64,000 nt of DNA. Source: Endozoicomonas montiporae CL-33 (GTDB lineage Bacteria > Pseudomonadota > Gammaproteobacteria > Pseudomonadales > Endozoicomonadaceae). Positions 47,701 to 56,400 of this stretch are shown in pieces. Each line of letters opens with the position of its first letter. Positions within the stretch are counted from its first letter, which is position 1. The DNA is taken from contig NZ_CP013251.1 in assembly GCF_001583435.1 (NCBI RefSeq), positions 2,129,617-2,193,616 on the forward strand, written 5' to 3'. A program made the translations under genes and the position numbers. The notes beneath the pieces were generated by a model. It was not told the origin of the DNA. It did not search any database and worked only from the letters and a program-made list of their open reading frames with translations.

Positions 47701-48609
47701 GCTGTCACAGTGACTCAGAAAGCCAATCAGTCTATCAGCCGTCACCTCAACAGACATCGTACCGGTATTGCCACTGGTGATATGTTTGAGTCGCAAGGCT
47801 TCTGGGGTGAGTACTTCCACAGCAGCGGTGAGATGGACGACAAGAAAGATATCCGTGGCTTTGAAAACAAAGTTAACGGTATCAACCTTGGTCTTGATGC
47901 CATGCTGAATGAGGAGCTGACCGTTGGTTTTGCCTTCACTTATGGTGATGTTAAAACCGAAACCAACAAATCAGGTCGTGACGCCAGTGGTGATACCTTC
48001 ATGGGTACTCTCTACACTGGCTGGACCATGAATAACTACTTCTTCGATACCATGTGGACCTATGGTCGCGGCGATATCGACATGAAGCGGAAGACCAGTC
48101 AGGGTACTTATAAATCCGATACCAAGAGTGACACCCTGGGTGCCCGCTTGGTGGGTGGTTACAACTACCAGTACAACCAGTGGCTCATCCAGCCTCAGGT
48201 AGAGTTTAATTACGTCAAGGTTAAATTCGACGACTTCAAAGAAAAGCAGAGTCAGGGTGCGTTTGCACAGTCTGTGAAACTGGATGACTTTGAAGTGATG
48301 GAACTGGGTGCTGGTCTGAAACTGATGGCTGACTTCGATGTTTCCAACGGTGTACTGAAGCCTGAGTTTACCCTGATGGGGTACCACGACTTTAAGGACA
48401 AGAAGCCAAAAGTTGAAGGTACTTTCCTGAACGGTGGTGGAACTTATCGCTTAACCGGCAAAGGTCGTGAAGAAAATCGAGTACTGGCCGGTGTTGGCGT
48501 GAAGTACGAGATGAACAACAACCTGACTCTGGGTCTGAATTATGACTACAACTGGCAGGATGACTACACTGCCCACGGTATTGTAGCCAGTGTTCGTTAT
48601 GACTTCTGA
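44719..48609 (+). CDS. Autotransporter (type Va) with large acidic-lysine-rich passenger
   Basis: Outer-membrane protein of 1296 residues from ATG 44719, after GGAGTTGGA; the frame opens further upstream at 44653. It has a signal peptide (KKTLLSLAVVSALGGYGTYLQA) and then a passenger of about 970 residues with an N-terminal helical, coiled-coil-like part. A beta-helix-like part follows (repeated short strands such as GNVDVRGG, GNVTFEQGA). The C-terminal beta-barrel (from about 1000; GFWGEYFHSSGEM, LTVGFAFTYGDVKTE) ends VRYDF with the terminal Phe needed for assembly. Adhesion or host contact is the usual role, but no specific function can be read. A terminator follows. Confidence 0.9.
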   Translation: MKQVQVFKKTLLSLAVVSALGGYGTYLQADDQPKFNPETFLNGKQADSDEQMKILREISDGLKTDLDKNTANFGIKAIFAEMQKKSVDAVSKLSGLETQLKSAEAAFNEPNGSDNKPKPQNIKDSEKAEVDRLTGEVETAKKEVQTAREGVLNYVKANRDAFGLKDLFAKQDAKNDTGEGGKKPQAGRKELYAEPAEKVDFAAARNPAKATVASVEASSVGIGALAPKAKGEDDAKYQEKVDKALKQLSEIKSDDFKKMFLVKDPAAKDPKAKADTAPQVIRLKGFDLRNPELFDAFMARVQAEVPELFNKTGDPQDVVFTESTVELDKFKTSAAKPMPGVHFATPEKAVATDPYGTYVIADSSDVYQESVGKEKPVDTFIVTEKSSFHSKESVNAAKVQIKDAENVAGFTADADGKVTETYLPLVGKPYENTEVRAETKDGKSGDVIARKRTRAEIQSKKGMVTVSGYQDVEITSSNLKSDGLGVPVTEGGAGTQNMTIRDSEIGMKDGTEIVAENLVIEGKSTIQSVVAAAATSSSDKKDEKAGKQDAKTKETAGLTTIRGANQQKEFEVTTINKDGEKSVTQERIAGVDTFKIGKDAKVMANVEKFEEGTVDGTLISDHIGSKDDRINKLTLGEGAKVLRYSLAGNTIHGSDKLDLTVGKGVTVIHDVDGFHTIVLDGGLLEGNLAGLDAHETASENEKAFEGSSVDLKSGVYQGGNVTNVKSFTISGPVHLAPGSTKLSKMKDDGTGFETTETRSIIITGNVDVRGGAEPVIYKSKDLADDVSPVTVKGNVTFEQGAKLGVALDLADVNEARLSTPYLKIEDGSGAVAPAEVGNGTLTLKGNNRVVLKNDLNQSSEQDVYARLKAIHDKAKEGDVVYDLAVVSYEHREGEFEKPDSDNPLFDVTVKEPKANDGSTTYTISMKYNTDLRSALRSKGLSTNDSEVANAAYQSAMNAPSTQIGTEMLKAISTEGYQRVASENQWDPHVGMGMAAVTVTQKANQSISRHLNRHRTGIATGDMFESQGFWGEYFHSSGEMDDKKDIRGFENKVNGINLGLDAMLNEELTVGFAFTYGDVKTETNKSGRDASGDTFMGTLYTGWTMNNYFFDTMWTYGRGDIDMKRKTSQGTYKSDTKSDTLGARLVGGYNYQYNQWLIQPQVEFNYVKVKFDDFKEKQSQGAFAQSVKLDDFEVMELGAGLKLMADFDVSNGVLKPEFTLMGYHDFKDKKPKVEGTFLNGGGTYRLTGKGREENRVLAGVGVKYEMNNNLTLGLNYDYNWQDDYTAHGIVASVRYDF

Positions 48610-48679
48610 TTCAGGACTGGTCAATTATGATCAGAGACAATTTTAACCACCAGTGTCTGTAACAAGACCTGAACTTATT

Positions 48680-48704
48680 GCCCCGCTTTCGCGGGGCTTT
48701 TTTT
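48680..48704 (+). terminator. Autotransporter terminator
   Basis: GCCCCGC-TTTC-GCGGGGC stem followed by seven T. Confidence 0.92.
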
Positions 48705-48785
48705 ATGCGTCTTCATTGAGTAGTCAGTGTCTCTGAAAAACTATTCAATATTCATAATAAAATCAGCCAATTGCGTTAATAACCG

Positions 48786-48814
48786 TTGACTCATTACCGT
48801 GAAATCTCTATAGT
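48786..48814 (+). promoter_or_regulatory. Promoter of tRNA-Arg copies 3 and 4
   Basis: TTGACT and TATAGT are exactly 17 bp apart, 20 bp before tRNA-Arg copy 3. Confidence 0.75.
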
Positions 48815-48833
48815 TCGCCTCCGTTGACGCAGG

Positions 48834-48910
48834 GCGCTCGTAGCTCAGCTGGATAGAGTACCTGGCTACGAACCAGGCGGTCGGAGGTTCGAATCCTCCC
48901 GAGCGCGCCA
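48834..48910 (+). tRNA. tRNA-Arg (ACG), copy 3
   Basis: 77 nt; acceptor GCGCTCG/CGAGCGC is fully paired; anticodon ACG; CCA encoded. Confidence 0.97.
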
Positions 48911-48946
48911 AGTTAACAATTTTGAGATGATCTTTGCTCAAATACA

Positions 48947-49023
48947 GCGTCCGTAGCTCAGCTGGATAGAGTACCTGGCTACGAACCAGGCGGTCGGAGG
49001 TTCGAATCCTCCCGAGCGCGCCA
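48947..49023 (+). tRNA. tRNA-Arg (ACG), copy 4, chimeric acceptor stem
   Basis: 77 nt with anticodon ACG and CCA. The 5' strand is GCGTCCG (partner CGGACGC, found in copy 1) while the 3' strand is CGAGCGC. It has a U-G pair at 4-69 and a C-A mismatch at 5-68, the mirror of copy 1. Confidence 0.93.
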
Positions 49024-49030
49024 TATTAAA

Positions 49031-49062
49031 AAGCCCTGCTAGTGAATTAGCAGGGCTTTTTT
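49031..49062 (+). terminator. Terminator after tRNA-Arg copy 4
   Basis: AAGCCCTGCTA pairs with TAGCAGGGCTT over a 6-base loop, followed by T-rich sequence. Confidence 0.92.
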
Positions 49063-49124
49063 CGTATACGCAATCGATAAAATCCATAGTCTGGTCATCG
49101 TCGCTATTTAAAATAGCCTTCTCC

Positions 49125-49337
49125 TTATTCTGTGAGCTTTAGCTGATTATGCTTCTGATCGTAGTGCCAGTTGTTCGATAGTAACAGCTGCTCAGTAAAC
49201 CCTTCTGATAAATCATAGTAACTTGTCAATTTCTGCCAGGATGAAAACTGATTACGCAGTTTCATATTAATCAGACTAAGGCTAATGGCTGGCTCCATTT
49301 GCTTAAGGCTCTGTTCAGTTAATGACAGGTTATTCAT
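49125..49337 (-). CDS. Small hypothetical protein
   Basis: 70 residues (MNNLSLTEQSLKQMEPAISL), unrecognised. Its ATG overlaps the stop of the DUF2061 gene (ATGA), so the two are probably translated together under the same Fur-like operator. Confidence 0.6.
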   Translation of the reverse strand: MNNLSLTEQSLKQMEPAISLSLINMKLRNQFSSWQKLTSYYDLSEGFTEQLLLSNNWHYDQKHNQLKLTE

Positions 49338-49576
49338 ATGGCCACCATATTTTGAGGGTTGACTACCTCTTTCCTGAACTTGATCCGCTCCCAGATGCGT
49401 TCATGAATTGCATAAGCGACAGTGTTCACCATTGGTTCAACCAGCGCGATAGCACCACCTACAACAAAGCTACCGGTTAAGGGGTAAGCAACGGCGAAAG
49501 CAACAGTAAAATGTGTGACGGCAAAGGTGAATGTTTTCATTTCTCTATCGTCGCTGGGCTTGTGTCTTAGTTGCAT
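49334..49576 (-). CDS. DUF2061 membrane protein
   Basis: An 80-residue protein, or 68 from the internal MKTFTFAVTHF. It has membrane segments FTVAFAVAYPLTGSFVVGGA and the family pattern ALVEPMVNTVAYAIHERIWE. DUF2061 proteins are small inner-membrane proteins of unknown role. A perfect Fur-type palindrome lies 57 bp upstream of 49576, suggesting iron control. Confidence 0.8.
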   Translation of the reverse strand: MQLRHKPSDDREMKTFTFAVTHFTVAFAVAYPLTGSFVVGGAIALVEPMVNTVAYAIHERIWERIKFRKEVVNPQNMVAI

Positions 49577-49632
49577 GGTATGCGAACAAGTCAGTGCAGT
49601 TCTAATTGAGATTGTCTATGCAATCGATAGAT

Positions 49633-49653
49633 AAATGATAATTATTATCATTT
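49633..49653 (-). promoter_or_regulatory. Fur-box-like palindrome
   Basis: A 21 bp perfect palindrome contains TGATAAT-T-ATTATCA, the 7-1-7 Fur recognition pattern. It lies upstream of the DUF2061 gene pair in promoter position. Confidence 0.78.
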
Positions 49654-50050
49654 GATGTTTGTATAGGTAAATTCCCTGCTTAATACTTGTTGGTTAACGT
49701 TCCGGGTCAAGAGAATAGCGGGATGAATCTAGAGCTGGCTTTTTTGCTCTTTACTGAACAAAAACAAAACAGCCCCGGCTGAATGAGCCAGGGCTGTTAT
49801 CACGTGGCAGGCTTAAAGGCTGGATGTAAACTCAGCCCTCTAGCTCGTTGACATCTTCATCAAAACCGCCTTCCTGAAATTCGTACCACATATCACAATA
49901 AAATAGGTATAATATCCTAACTAATTGATTTTAATGGATTAAAATCACCTGATAATCTACAAAAGCACACGATAATACCCTATAAACTCATTGCGATTGC
50001 ATACTGTTTTGCATACTGCGCCAATTCCAATAATACGACTATGGTGTCAT
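49654..50050. other. Spacer before the integrase with one hairpin
   Basis: An imperfect hairpin (AACAGCCC-GGCT / AGCC-GGGCTGTT) lies at 49768-49798. On the minus strand it is followed by T-rich sequence. A minus-strand 19-codon frame (49832-49891, MWYEFQEGGFDEDVNELEG) precedes it but has no clear ribosome-binding site. Confidence 0.4.
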
Positions 50051-51235
50051 ATGACGATTCAATGTTTGAAAAGAAAACGACGCAAAGGAACTGTTTATAC
50101 CTATCAAGTGACTGTACGACAGCAGCACTTTTCTGCCAGAGAAAGCCTGACTTTTCCTGATAAAGCATCCGGCAGGGCATGGGCAAAGCAAGTTGAAAAA
50201 GACATGCTTGAACAAGCCGAAAAAGCTGAGCAAGGTCAGTCCAAATATGAGTCTGCAAAATCCAGAACTGGCGATATAAAGCTTAAAGACTATTTGGCTC
50301 GTTATCGTGAGAAGCAGAAGTCCTTACCTGAAGACCAAAGAATCAGCAAAAGGGATATATACGCTATAGAGTTCTGGGAGAGAAGCAGGTTGGGAGAAAA
50401 ACATTCTAACGAGATTCTTGATTCTGATCTTATCGATTTACTTGATGAACGGATTCAAACGGTAGCCCCTGCCACCAATCATTTGTACGTTTCGGTTTTA
50501 AGACGAGCTATCGACTGGCAAAAGCGACTGCGGTTATATTTTCGAAAATTTATCACGGATGAAGTGATGAAAGAGCTTTGGAAAATGAAGCTGATTGGCA
50601 AGTCTAAAGAAGATGATACACGACCAACCGAAGATCAGGTTTATCTTTTATATGAGCGATTTTTGAGTGGCTATCAATTTGCTCAAGCCAAGATACCGCA
50701 TCATCACCTAATGCTGTTCAGTATATACAGCACTTTCCGGGAAGGTGAGATTTGTCGCATCAGGCATAGTGATCTGGATATAGAAAATGGATTCATTATT
50801 ATTCGGGACAGAAAAGACCCCAAGAAAAAGTATGGCAATCATCATAAGGTGCCGTTGTCGAAGGAGTGCTTGGAGATCATATCGATTCAACCCAAAATTG
50901 ATGGGGAGGATAGAATATTTCCCTACGTTCCAAACACACTTTCAACTGTGTTCTCTACTAAAACCCGGCTGTTAGGTTGTCCAGAGCTGCGCTTTCACTC
51001 TTTTCGTCATGATGGAATATCCCGGTTGTTCGAGCAGAAAATGAGCATTCCCGAAGTAGCCATACGAAGTGGGCATAAGACATGGGATAACCTACGACGC
51101 TACACTCATTTGATCCATAAAAACCCACCGGATTTATGGAGCCGCTGTAAAGAAATAGAGAGCGAGTTTTGGTCAGAGCATGAGCCAAAAGGTCGGATGA
51201 CAAAGGCTATTTACAGAGGTGAAGAAGAGTCTTGA
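50051..51235 (+). CDS. Phage-type tyrosine integrase
   Basis: Site-specific recombinase of 394 residues from ATG 50051 (MTIQCLKRKRRKGTVYTYQV); the upstream extension to 49991 looks non-coding. The C-terminal catalytic domain shows Arg in STFREGEICRIRH, HSFRHDGISRLFEQ, SGHKTWDNLRRYTHL with the nucleophile Tyr. It is likely the integrase of the tail-gene prophage to its right and lies 1 kb from tRNA-Arg copy 4, a plausible attachment site. Confidence 0.9.
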   Translation: MTIQCLKRKRRKGTVYTYQVTVRQQHFSARESLTFPDKASGRAWAKQVEKDMLEQAEKAEQGQSKYESAKSRTGDIKLKDYLARYREKQKSLPEDQRISKRDIYAIEFWERSRLGEKHSNEILDSDLIDLLDERIQTVAPATNHLYVSVLRRAIDWQKRLRLYFRKFITDEVMKELWKMKLIGKSKEDDTRPTEDQVYLLYERFLSGYQFAQAKIPHHHLMLFSIYSTFREGEICRIRHSDLDIENGFIIIRDRKDPKKKYGNHHKVPLSKECLEIISIQPKIDGEDRIFPYVPNTLSTVFSTKTRLLGCPELRFHSFRHDGISRLFEQKMSIPEVAIRSGHKTWDNLRRYTHLIHKNPPDLWSRCKEIESEFWSEHEPKGRMTKAIYRGEEES

Positions 51236-51243
51236 TCAAGACT

Positions 51244-51495
51244 CTATTTCACCTTTTCCCAAACTTTGGTGTACTCCTCATGCCGAGCGTCCAGATACTC
51301 TGCCAGATCAGACAGCTTGATCATCAACGGTGATTTTCTACTGCCTGTCATTCTTAAAACAGGCACTGGCAATGACTGTGAAGCGGCAGCTTCTTTTGCT
51401 TTTCGCTCACACAAATTAAACAACTCCTCACAAACATCTTCCAGCCTTACATAAGGCTTCTCATAGCGGGCAAACAGCATTAATTCAGTGTTCAT
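51244..51495 (-). CDS. PrtN-family (pyocin activator) protein
   Basis: An 83-residue protein: MNTELMLFARYEKPYVRLEDV, VPVLRMTGSRKSPLMIKLSDLAEYLDARHEE. This matches the PrtN family, which activates pyocin gene expression in Pseudomonas and occurs in many prophages. It is convergent with the integrase and overlaps the partial gene upstream (ATGA). Here it could control excision or tail-gene expression. Confidence 0.78.
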   Translation of the reverse strand: MNTELMLFARYEKPYVRLEDVCEELFNLCERKAKEAAASQSLPVPVLRMTGSRKSPLMIKLSDLAEYLDARHEEYTKVWEKVK

Positions 51496-51680
51496 GGCAT
51501 GTCCTTATTTGCAGGCTTGATGGTGGCATTGAATTCTGACTTGAGAGTCTGGATGCGTTCGTCGGTCAGCAAAGATTTGTCTTCAGTGTTTTTTATGTCC
51601 GCGGATGTGAAAGCATCCGGGTTTTCGCCGGTCACGAACTCCTGATCATTTTGCTTATGGCGGTAACGAACCCAGAACAC
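51492..51680 (-). CDS. Small prophage protein, probably truncated at its start
   Basis: About 62 residues from GTG 51680 (VFWVRYRHKQNDQEFV) ending ATIKPANKDMP, overlapping the PrtN-family gene by 4 bp. Beyond 51680 the frame is antisense to the tape-measure fragment, so the real N-terminus was probably lost at a deletion junction. Confidence 0.45.
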   Translation of the reverse strand: MFWVRYRHKQNDQEFVTGENPDAFTSADIKNTEDKSLLTDERIQTLKSEFNATIKPANKDMP

Positions 51681-52572
51681 AACCAAACTGAAATCCACCG
51701 GCGCTGGCCTTGCGGCTATTTTTAACCACACCACTGCAGAGCTGTATTCATTAAGCGCACAGGCAGAAGACGCTTTTCTTGCCATGCAGGGTGCTACCCA
51801 AATTGATACCAGTGACACCCTTGACCAACTCGGGCAATTAAATTATCAGTTGAAGGAAGCCAGAGAAGAAGCCAGGCGTCTTGCCAATGCAACGGCAGGC
51901 TTCGACCCTACCGGCATCGGAAGCTGGCTGGTCGATACTGCTGCGAATGCCGCCTATGTCAAAGCGCAGTTTTTAGAACAGAAGGTGACTCTGGAATCCC
52001 TGTTATCTGGTTATGAAGATGGCACCCTGACAGCTCAGGGACTGGCTTACGCCGGACGAGAAGCAGCTAACTCTCTTGATCTGTTGAATCACCAGGACCT
52101 TGATCGACTGACGGATGCCATTGACCAGGCTGAAGACAGTATGGAGCAACTGGGCGACAGTACACGCAGCACATTAGAAAGCATGCAGGATGAACTGGAT
52201 CAGCTTCAGGGCAAACAGGAATCCATAGAGCAACGCCGGTTTGAAAGTCGCAAAAGGAACCTTGGACAACAACTGAAAGAAGCTCAACAAGACGGCAACG
52301 CCCAGTCAGTCAGCGATATCCAGCAAGCACTTAATCTTAATCAGCAAATTTACAGTGAACGACGCAGAAAAATTCAACAGGACAAGCTGGAAGAACGACA
52401 GCTTGAGTTTAAAAAACTACCAGCACCACCACCTCCTAAACGTGACTGGCGCAACAGTGAAAAAGTCATCCGTCTGGAATATCCGGGCGGTAACGTCAAA
52501 GTCGGCATTCGTCACAGTAATGAATCCAAATTACTCGAAGCCTTAAAGCTGGCAGGATTGAGGTCACTGTAA
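51667..52572 (+). pseudogene. Tail tape-measure protein, C-terminal remnant
   Basis: An open frame from just after TAA (51664) reads TKLKSTGAGLAAIFN and then a long coiled coil (LDQLGQLNYQLKEAREEARR, DELDQLQGKQESIEQRR) ending KLAGLRSL. Tape-measure proteins are normally several hundred to more than a thousand residues; only about 300 remain. The first ATG is 51784. The next tail gene starts on its stop codon. Junction with minus-strand prophage genes at about 51665-51680 marks a deletion. Confidence 0.7.
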
Positions 52573-52961
52573 TGACTCTGGACGAAATAGAACTGCCTGA
52601 TGATTTACTCTGGATCAACGAGTTCAACTGGAACCCGGTAGAGCAAACCACAGACCGAAGCTTGTCCGGTGCGTTGCTGGTGCAGGAACAGAGCCTTCTG
52701 CACGGTCGTCCTATCGAACTGTCGGGGAACGATGAGTCTGGTTGGGTGCCAAGATCAACAGTAGAAGCCCTGCTGCTGTTGGCACAGACACCCAACAAAA
52801 TCATGACCCTGACATTGCCTGATGAGCGAACCTTTACGGTGATTTTTGATCGCAGGAATGGTTCACCGATACAGGCGCAACAAGTGCTGCCTTACGCTTA
52901 TCCGGATGATGGTTATCAGTATCGATTAACCATTTTGTTTTTAACGGTCAGTCACCAATAA
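52572..52961 (+). CDS. Phage tail-associated protein
   Basis: 129 residues (MTLDEIELPDDLLWINEFNW). Contains LLAQTPNKIMTLTLPDERTFTVIFDR and ends in a hydrophobic strand. It resembles small tail or baseplate proteins that follow the tape measure. Its ATG overlaps the preceding stop codon. Confidence 0.65.
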   Translation: MTLDEIELPDDLLWINEFNWNPVEQTTDRSLSGALLVQEQSLLHGRPIELSGNDESGWVPRSTVEALLLLAQTPNKIMTLTLPDERTFTVIFDRRNGSPIQAQQVLPYAYPDDGYQYRLTILFLTVSHQ

Positions 52962-53475
52962 TTCGATTCAGAATGAATTGCTCTCCTATACCCATTTTTA
53001 AAACATCAGCGTAGGTCAGAGTTCTTTTATTCAGGTCAACTAAGCAGCAAAGATAAAGAGAAAATTTATAATCGGCATGATACATATTCTGACAATAGGT
53101 TGAGTGGCTAAAATATTTATGTGAATCCGGTATTTTTGATGTTGTTAAATATTCCATAGCAAAGTAGATCGGTATGGGATAAAAGAGCTCTCGCGAGACA
53201 GTGTGGACGTGCTTTTTGTCAGACCACAATTCCATAACGCCATCATCCAGCCCATCAAGTGGTCTGTAATGTACGAGTGTATTCGTCTGTTTCAGGAAAT
53301 CGAAAAGACTTCGTTGATTGGCAACTTCAGAAAAAACAAACTCCAAAGCAACATCGTAGTTATCTAATACGCTCTTGCATTCCTGTTGGGTTAACGCCCA
53401 CCCATTAGCAGCAATAAAAATAACGACCCAGCTCAACGTTTTTAGTTGGAACAAGGTACTACTCCTCCATGTCAA
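52948..53475 (-). CDS. Exported hypothetical protein on the opposite strand of the tail cluster
   Basis: 175 residues with a signal peptide (FQLKTLSWVVIFIAANGWA) followed by LTQQECKSVLDNYDVALEFV. There are several Cys in the mature part (CQNMYHADYKFSLYLCCLV). Not recognised. It lies head-on between two tail genes, overlapping each by a few bases, like a phage moron. Confidence 0.65.
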   Translation of the reverse strand: MTWRSSTLFQLKTLSWVVIFIAANGWALTQQECKSVLDNYDVALEFVFSEVANQRSLFDFLKQTNTLVHYRPLDGLDDGVMELWSDKKHVHTVSRELFYPIPIYFAMEYLTTSKIPDSHKYFSHSTYCQNMYHADYKFSLYLCCLVDLNKRTLTYADVLKMGIGEQFILNRIIGD

Positions 53476-56400
53476 TTAAAAATTCTGATGTAAAACTGTT
53501 CGAAAGCCAACGACTCACCGACGAAGAAGACGGCGGAGGTCGGGCAACCGGAAACGAAGTGATTGACGGCAACGTCAACAACCTGTTTCAGGACATCTCA
53601 AGGATAGACCGTACTATCGGGGATGTGGCATTACGTAAGGCTTATGTGGGTATCAGCACCGACAACAACGATGCTTATCTGGGCAGCCACCTGATTCTGA
53701 CCGAGCCACCCAAAGACGAAAACGTCAGCGTTCTTCTATTCAACACCGATGATCAGACCGACGAGCGCAGCAGTGCCAGAAATCGCATAGAGGCTTATGT
53801 GGTTCCGGGCACCTCTGCCAGTTTTGAACTGTTGGGTAATCAGCAGGAGGGGCAACGAAGTATTGCAGGTATTCAGCGGGAAGAAAGCAAGCTTCCAGAG
53901 GTGGGCGAGGTCTATCGGTTGTACGACCCCACCACCAAAAAAGAACAGTATGTTCGTTTAACCAACGTTGAAAGCCGTCTGGAAGTGTTCACCTATCAAT
54001 ACGGTAATGACAATTTTGTGGACTTTGAACGCCGTCGAATTGATATGGAAATAAGCTCTGCCCTTGTTTACACCTTTCCCGGAGGGATACCTACCCCCGG
54101 AGGCACTCGAATAGCGACAGACACAGAAGGTGTTATCACCGAGAAGACGGTCATACAAAGCACACAAATTGCGGATGCTTCCCGCTATTACGGTATCAAA
54201 CCCACCAGTGCTGACATTAACAAAGGGGATTTAAGTGTTCGGGTTCAAAGCGTTTATGAATCTCTGGTACCCAGTGCCAGAGTGGAAAGCCCTGTAGTGG
54301 ATCAGTACGGCGGTTACACCGCCAAACGCATGGTGGCAACATCTTCAGCCATAAGAAGTGTCACACCAAAATTTGTTCATCTGACTGGTAACCAGAGTCG
54401 TGCATTTTTACAGACCGGAGCGTTACCGGGAAGCATTACTCTGAGCATGGGCGGAGGAAGCTTTACGGATGATGGCAAAGGGTACATGGCTCACAGTGGG
54501 GGCACTAATACGTTTTCAGAGATCACCATCAACTATGAAAACGGAGAAATAAACGCCTATCGAAACAGCGGTTATTTCAGTAGTACTGCTTCAGCAACGT
54601 ATAAACCTGCCGCTGCCATCGTAGGCTCTGCCATCAGTGGCATGGAAGATGTACCGGCTCAGAATCGTGGTTTTAATTACACCTTCAATTTTGCTGAAGC
54701 CAAGCCCAAGCCGGGAACGTTGACCATCAGCTATATGGCTTTGGGAAAGTGGCAGGATGTCAGCGATTCAGGCAGTGGGCAACTGGAAGGTTCCGGCAAA
54801 GGGAATATAGATTTTAGCACTGGCAGTGTTGCCGTGACCTTTGATGCAGTTCCAGACCCTGACAGCAAGCTGGTGTTCAGTTATATCACGCAGGCTACTG
54901 AAGACATTACCCTTCGTACAGGTTCCTTGCCTGTAGAGCAGTTTGCCTTTCGTCATACCACTGAAAAACCGGGCATCAAACCGGGCAGTGTGATCATTCG
55001 TTACCTTGCCAATGACCTGAATAGAACCCTGACGGATCAGGGTAATGGGTTATTATCCGGCGATGGTTCGGGCAGTGTTTACTACGCTTCGGGCGAATTA
55101 GGCTTTGTTCTGAATGCCATCCCTGACAATGGCACCGAGATAGAGATTGAATATCAGGAGGGTGAGGTCGCCGGAGGTCAGGTTGAAGTCACAGTTGATC
55201 CGGCAGGCTTGATGACGGGAATTATTAATGGTGCGCCTTTGCTTCCCGGCTCGGTTCAGATTCAGTTTGCCGTAGAAAGAGAGTCAGTGACGCATAACGG
55301 TGCGTATGTGGGTTTTATAGAGTACACCAGCACCTACAACCGCAATAAAACCTTCAGCGATAATGCTCAGGGTGGATGGCAGAACGGGGCAGGCACCATT
55401 GATTACCAGACAGGTGAATTCACGATTCAGGCGACAGAAAATTATACTGTCCGAAAAACCAATGCTTATTCTTACATCCATTCTTTTCAAAGCTGGGGTG
55501 TTACAACGAGCCGAACTATTCACACAATGGCCTCTGCCAATGTCACCAAAGCTGAAGTGTATTCCGGTAGCACCGTCACCAGTAAAGCCCAGAGCAACAC
55601 GCTCAGCCATCTGCCCAATACTGAAGCTTTGCCTTCACCGGAACTGACTATCGACCTGTTACCACTGATCGAAGAACCATTGATACCGGGCAGTCTGATT
55701 TTTGAATGGAATGGCGAGTCTTACTTTGATCGTGATGGATTGCTTTATAAAAATATCAGTACTGAAACCAATGCCGGTACGCAGGTAGGCACCATCGACT
55801 ATACCGGCGGTGTGGCGACCATGACGGTTTATCCGTCCGGTACAGTCGGCAACGCCACCCTGACATCAGCAGCCACCTTCTCCGCTGACTTTAAAACAAA
55901 CTCTGTCGCCTTTCGTACACCCGGCGCACCCGTGAGAGCAGGCAGTTTGCAACTCACCGCTATTCGAGCCGACAACGCTGATATTCTCACCGGAACAGCC
56001 GACTTCAACGGCGACATTAACACCTCTGAAATGCAGGGATACTTTGATGCCACGACAGGCTGGTGCGAGGTGTTTTTCAGGGGTGGTCATTCACCAGAAA
56101 ACGACCCTATTCAGATTATCCCGCAAAGCGTTCGTTATAACTGTGTCATAGAAACCAGTCTTCCAATGGATGCTGACCTTATTGGACTTGATCCGGTTCG
56201 TCTACCTTCGGACGGGCGAGTGCCTATCTACAGACCCGGAGATATTGTAGTTATCAGCCACAAGCAGCAAACTGATGTAGCGACCCCAACAGCAGGGCAG
56301 AATGTTGTTCTGGCAAGAGATCATCAGGCAGAGATAACGGTTCAGGATTTTGATGGAAATGATCTTGATCCTGCACAATTCAACGCCGACAAGCAGGCTG

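Larger units (their letters stand above)
43200..49023. other. Candidate island bounded by reciprocal tRNA-Arg chimeras
   Basis: The 5.7 kb between the chimeric tRNA-Arg copies 1 and 4 holds tRNA-Ser 2, tRNA-Arg 2 and 3, the hydrolase and the autotransporter. No integrase lies within it; a tyrosine integrase starts 1 kb beyond its right end. Confidence 0.55.

Noticed and set aside
49832..49891. 19-codon minus-strand peptide before a hairpin
   Set aside because: No ribosome-binding site and no recognisable family; too little evidence to call it a gene.
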